In this document: positions 6,260 through 7,272 of the stretch, one piece after another
How positions within the stretch are numbered: position 1 is the stretch's first letter
Layout: each line of letters starts with the position of its first letter
Origin: Candidatus Omnitrophota bacterium
GTDB lineage: Bacteria; Omnitrophota; Gorgyraeia; 2-02-FULL-51-18
DNA length: 7,272 nt
Direction of reading: 5' to 3'
Assembly (NCBI GenBank): GCA_023247935.1
Contig: JAHFFM010000097.1
Location: 1 to 7,272 of the forward strand
The notes under the pieces: generated by a model
Databases searched by the model: none
What the model was told of the DNA's origin: nothing
Seen by the model: only the letters and a program-made list of their open reading frames with translations
Made by a program: the position numbers and the translations under genes

Positions 6260-6289
6260 CCAGGCACGGTTGGTTGCCTGGTTTTTTTT
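6260..6289 (+). terminator. Intrinsic terminator, likely the riboswitch expression platform
   Basis: CCAGGCA (6260-6266) pairs with TGCCTGG (6275-6281) around an 8-nt loop, and eight T residues follow (6282-6289). It lies between the aptamer and the start of the next gene, so read-through is required for expression. Its 3' strand repeats the aptamer 3' strand: GGTTGCCT occurs at 6216-6223 and again at 6272-6279. AGGCA (6262-6266) could therefore pair with TGCCT (6219-6223) as an antiterminator when the aptamer is open, giving an OFF switch on ligand binding. That direction is inferred. A separate hairpin (CCATCA 6234-6239 with TGATGG 6247-6252) lies between them. Confidence 0.85.
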
Positions 6290-6303
6290 GTTTGCAAGCG
6301 AAA

Positions 6304-6314
6304 GTGCCAGGCAC
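6304..6314. repeat. Short palindrome GTGCCAGGCAC next to the Y1-like gene
   Basis: GTGCC and GGCAC flank a single central A, just downstream of the riboswitch terminator and 35 bp before the start of the next gene. The octamer CCAGGCAC in it (6307-6314) also occurs in the terminator stem (6260-6267). Short palindromes of this kind are commonly found beside REP-associated tyrosine transposase genes, where they can serve as recognition hairpins. Whether this one does so here is not known. Confidence 0.5.
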
Positions 6315-6315
6315 A

Positions 6316-6339
6316 ATGGCGCGAAAAAAGATAAAGTGA
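6316..6339 (+). other. Tiny in-frame upstream ORF (MARKKIK) before the Y1-like gene
   Basis: ATG 6316 opens seven codons that end at TGA 6337-6339. It is in the same frame as the main start at 6349, with three codons (CTG ACC CCA) between. It may be a former N-terminus cut by a stop, a leader peptide, or simply part of the repeat-like DNA found before such genes. Neither this ATG nor 6349 has a good Shine-Dalgarno sequence. Confidence 0.25.
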
Positions 6340-6348
6340 CTGACCCCA

Positions 6349-7272
6349 ATGCCTAGGTTGCCCAGAATTCGACTGGATGGCGCGATTTATTATATAACTT
6401 GTCGCGTGGTTCAAAGCGAAGAAATCTTCAAAGATAAGGAAGATTATAAAATGTACCTAGAGCTTGTAAATAAATACAAAAGTCAGCATAAATTCAAACT
6501 CTTCTCCTACTCTCTTCTTCCAGACCATATCGAACTTTTAGTGGAAACGATTGACGATTTACGCGCAGGTGAAGCGGGCGCTTCCATTTCCAAGATCATG
6601 CATGACCTCAATTCTTTATATACGAAGTACTACAATGGGCGTTATCAGAAGCGCGGCCATTTATTTGAAGCTCGTTTTCGTTCCGCACTGGTGGAGAAAG
6701 CGAATCATTTGGTGGCCATGACACGCTATGTGCATTTGGCGCCGTCTCGTTATGAAAAAGATTCTTTACAGACCAAAGAATATCCCTATTCCAGCTTTCA
6801 TGTGTATATTGCGCAAGATGTCATTGCGAGCGAAGCGAAGCAATCTATGTCTAGCGCAGAGATTGCTTCGGTCGCTTCGCTCCCTCGCAATGACATGGCA
6901 GGCCTGGATCTTTCCGCAGAAGTAAAAGAGGTACTCAATTTTCTCAAAACCAAAGATGATGCCGCTTCCTATGAAAAATTTGTGCTCGAAGGAGATTTGA
7001 AAGAGCAGGAGTTTTTGGAAAAAAGTTTACGTCGTGGACAAGTGCTGGGCTCCGAAGCTTTCCGCCAGGAAGTTAAAAAGAAAGTTCAAGAGCATTCCGA
7101 AGAATTGCAAAAAGAAAATGAGCCGTCTCAAAAAACCAGCCCGGTGGTTTTGTATTTTATCGGGGGCCTTGTGATTTTAGCCTGCGCCACCAGCGCTCAA
7201 CTCTATGTTTCCAAAAAAGCTTTGGAAACCAAATACAAAGAATTGGTCGTATATAAAGAAGCGGAATTTAAG
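6349..7272 (+). CDS. Y1/REP-associated-transposase-like protein with altered HUH motif and a transmembrane helix (3' truncated by window)
   Basis: An uninterrupted frame runs 308 codons from ATG 6349 to the window end. Residues 1-155 match Y1 (IS200/RAYT-like) transposases: LPRIRLDGAIYYITCRVVQ, IFKDKEDYKMYLELV, YSLLPDHIELLVE (54-66), GRYQKRGHLFEARFRSALVE (97-116), RYVHLAPSRY (126-135) and a YPYSSFHVY end. In active members the HUH site reads HxH; here it is H60-I-E62, so the second metal-binding His is lost. The tyrosine of the RYxHLxP block (Y127) is kept, and the usual Asn-Pro is Ala-Pro. Residues 158-182 are encoded by an inserted palindromic repeat. Residues 191-250 follow the family's C-terminal helical part (RRGQVLGSEAFRQEV). 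A transmembrane helix (about 265-287) and the start of a charged helix follow, which plain transposases lack. It lies behind a c-di-GMP riboswitch, suggesting a domesticated regulated protein. No clear RBS precedes the ATG. Confidence 0.8.
   Translation, partial: MPRLPRIRLDGAIYYITCRVVQSEEIFKDKEDYKMYLELVNKYKSQHKFKLFSYSLLPDHIELLVETIDDLRAGEAGASISKIMHDLNSLYTKYYNGRYQKRGHLFEARFRSALVEKANHLVAMTRYVHLAPSRYEKDSLQTKEYPYSSFHVYIAQDVIASEAKQSMSSAEIASVASLPRNDMAGLDLSAEVKEVLNFLKTKDDAASYEKFVLEGDLKEQEFLEKSLRRGQVLGSEAFRQEVKKKVQEHSEELQKENEPSQKTSPVVLYFIGGLVILACATSAQLYVSKKALETKYKELVVYKEAEFK
6818..6896. repeat. Dispersed palindromic (REP-like) repeat, copy 2, in frame inside a coding sequence
   Basis: Terminal inverted repeats ATGTCATTGCGAG (6818-6830) and CTCGCAATGACAT (6884-6896) flank an inner perfect pair, CGAAGCAATCT (6836-6846) with AGATTGCTTCG (6860-6870), and a 13-nt loop. 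The arms are intact apart from a few unpaired bases. The core matches copy 1 at 374-440. The element adds about 25 codons (VIASEAKQSMSSAEIASVAS and on to ND) without a stop or frame change, between the Y1-like domain and its C-terminal extension. Such in-frame palindromes recall the Rickettsia palindromic elements, although the sequence family differs. Confidence 0.9.

Noticed and set aside
6121..6414. Minus-strand open frame of 97 codons
   Set aside because: It covers the riboswitch, the terminator and the start of the Y1-like gene on the opposite strand, has no recognisable protein features and would encode the reverse of structured RNA.
6728..6925. Plus-strand open frame of 65 codons containing MSLRAKRSNL and RSLRSLAM
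   Set aside because: It is an alternative-frame reading of the palindromic repeat inside the real Y1-like gene; such peptides are a usual artefact of these repeats.

Overview
The window looks like chromosomal DNA of a Gram-negative (diderm) bacterium. It carries an outer-membrane secretin gene and several exported or inner-membrane proteins with clear signal or anchor segments. The gene set resembles what is seen in uncultured PVC-type lineages such as Candidatus Omnitrophota: a stand-alone MerR-type helix-turn-helix protein, an ExeA-like ATPase, a GspC/PilP-like protein, a secretin and a coiled-coil/TPR protein. That placement is an inference of modest confidence. All supported genes are on the + strand.

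Layout. (1) 1-164: the 3' end of a gene whose product ends in a winged-helix domain. (2) 165-450: an intergenic stretch with two short hairpins, a good sigma70-type promoter (273-300), a small leader hairpin, and a degenerate copy of a dispersed palindromic repeat (374-440) that ends at the ribosome binding site of the next gene. (3) 451-5252: a tightly coupled operon of five genes joined by stop/start overlaps (ATGA, 43 nt, ATGA, TAATG): MerR-like regulator, ExeA/GspA-type AAA ATPase, GspC/PilP-like inner-membrane protein, GspD/PilQ-family secretin, and a membrane-anchored coiled-coil/TPR protein. (4) 5288-5908: a small exported protein of unknown function with its own strong RBS, followed by a clear intrinsic terminator (5961-6000). 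(5) 6037-6289: a promoter, a cyclic-di-GMP-I (GEMM-I) riboswitch aptamer and an intrinsic terminator. (6) 6349-7272, running off the window: an open frame whose N-terminal part is a Y1/REP-associated-transposase-like domain with an altered HUH motif and whose later part has a transmembrane helix. A second copy of the palindromic repeat lies in frame inside this gene.

How it fits together. The operon probably builds or serves a secretin channel across the outer membrane (type II secretion or type IV pilus type). The ExeA-like ATPase would act in assembly, the GspC/PilP-like protein would link the inner membrane to the secretin, and the TPR protein would be an accessory. The assembly ATPase, platform protein and pilins are not in this window. 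The second unit is the more unusual one: a c-di-GMP riboswitch placed before a gene that looks like a domesticated, probably non-catalytic relative of REP-associated transposases, tied to the membrane.
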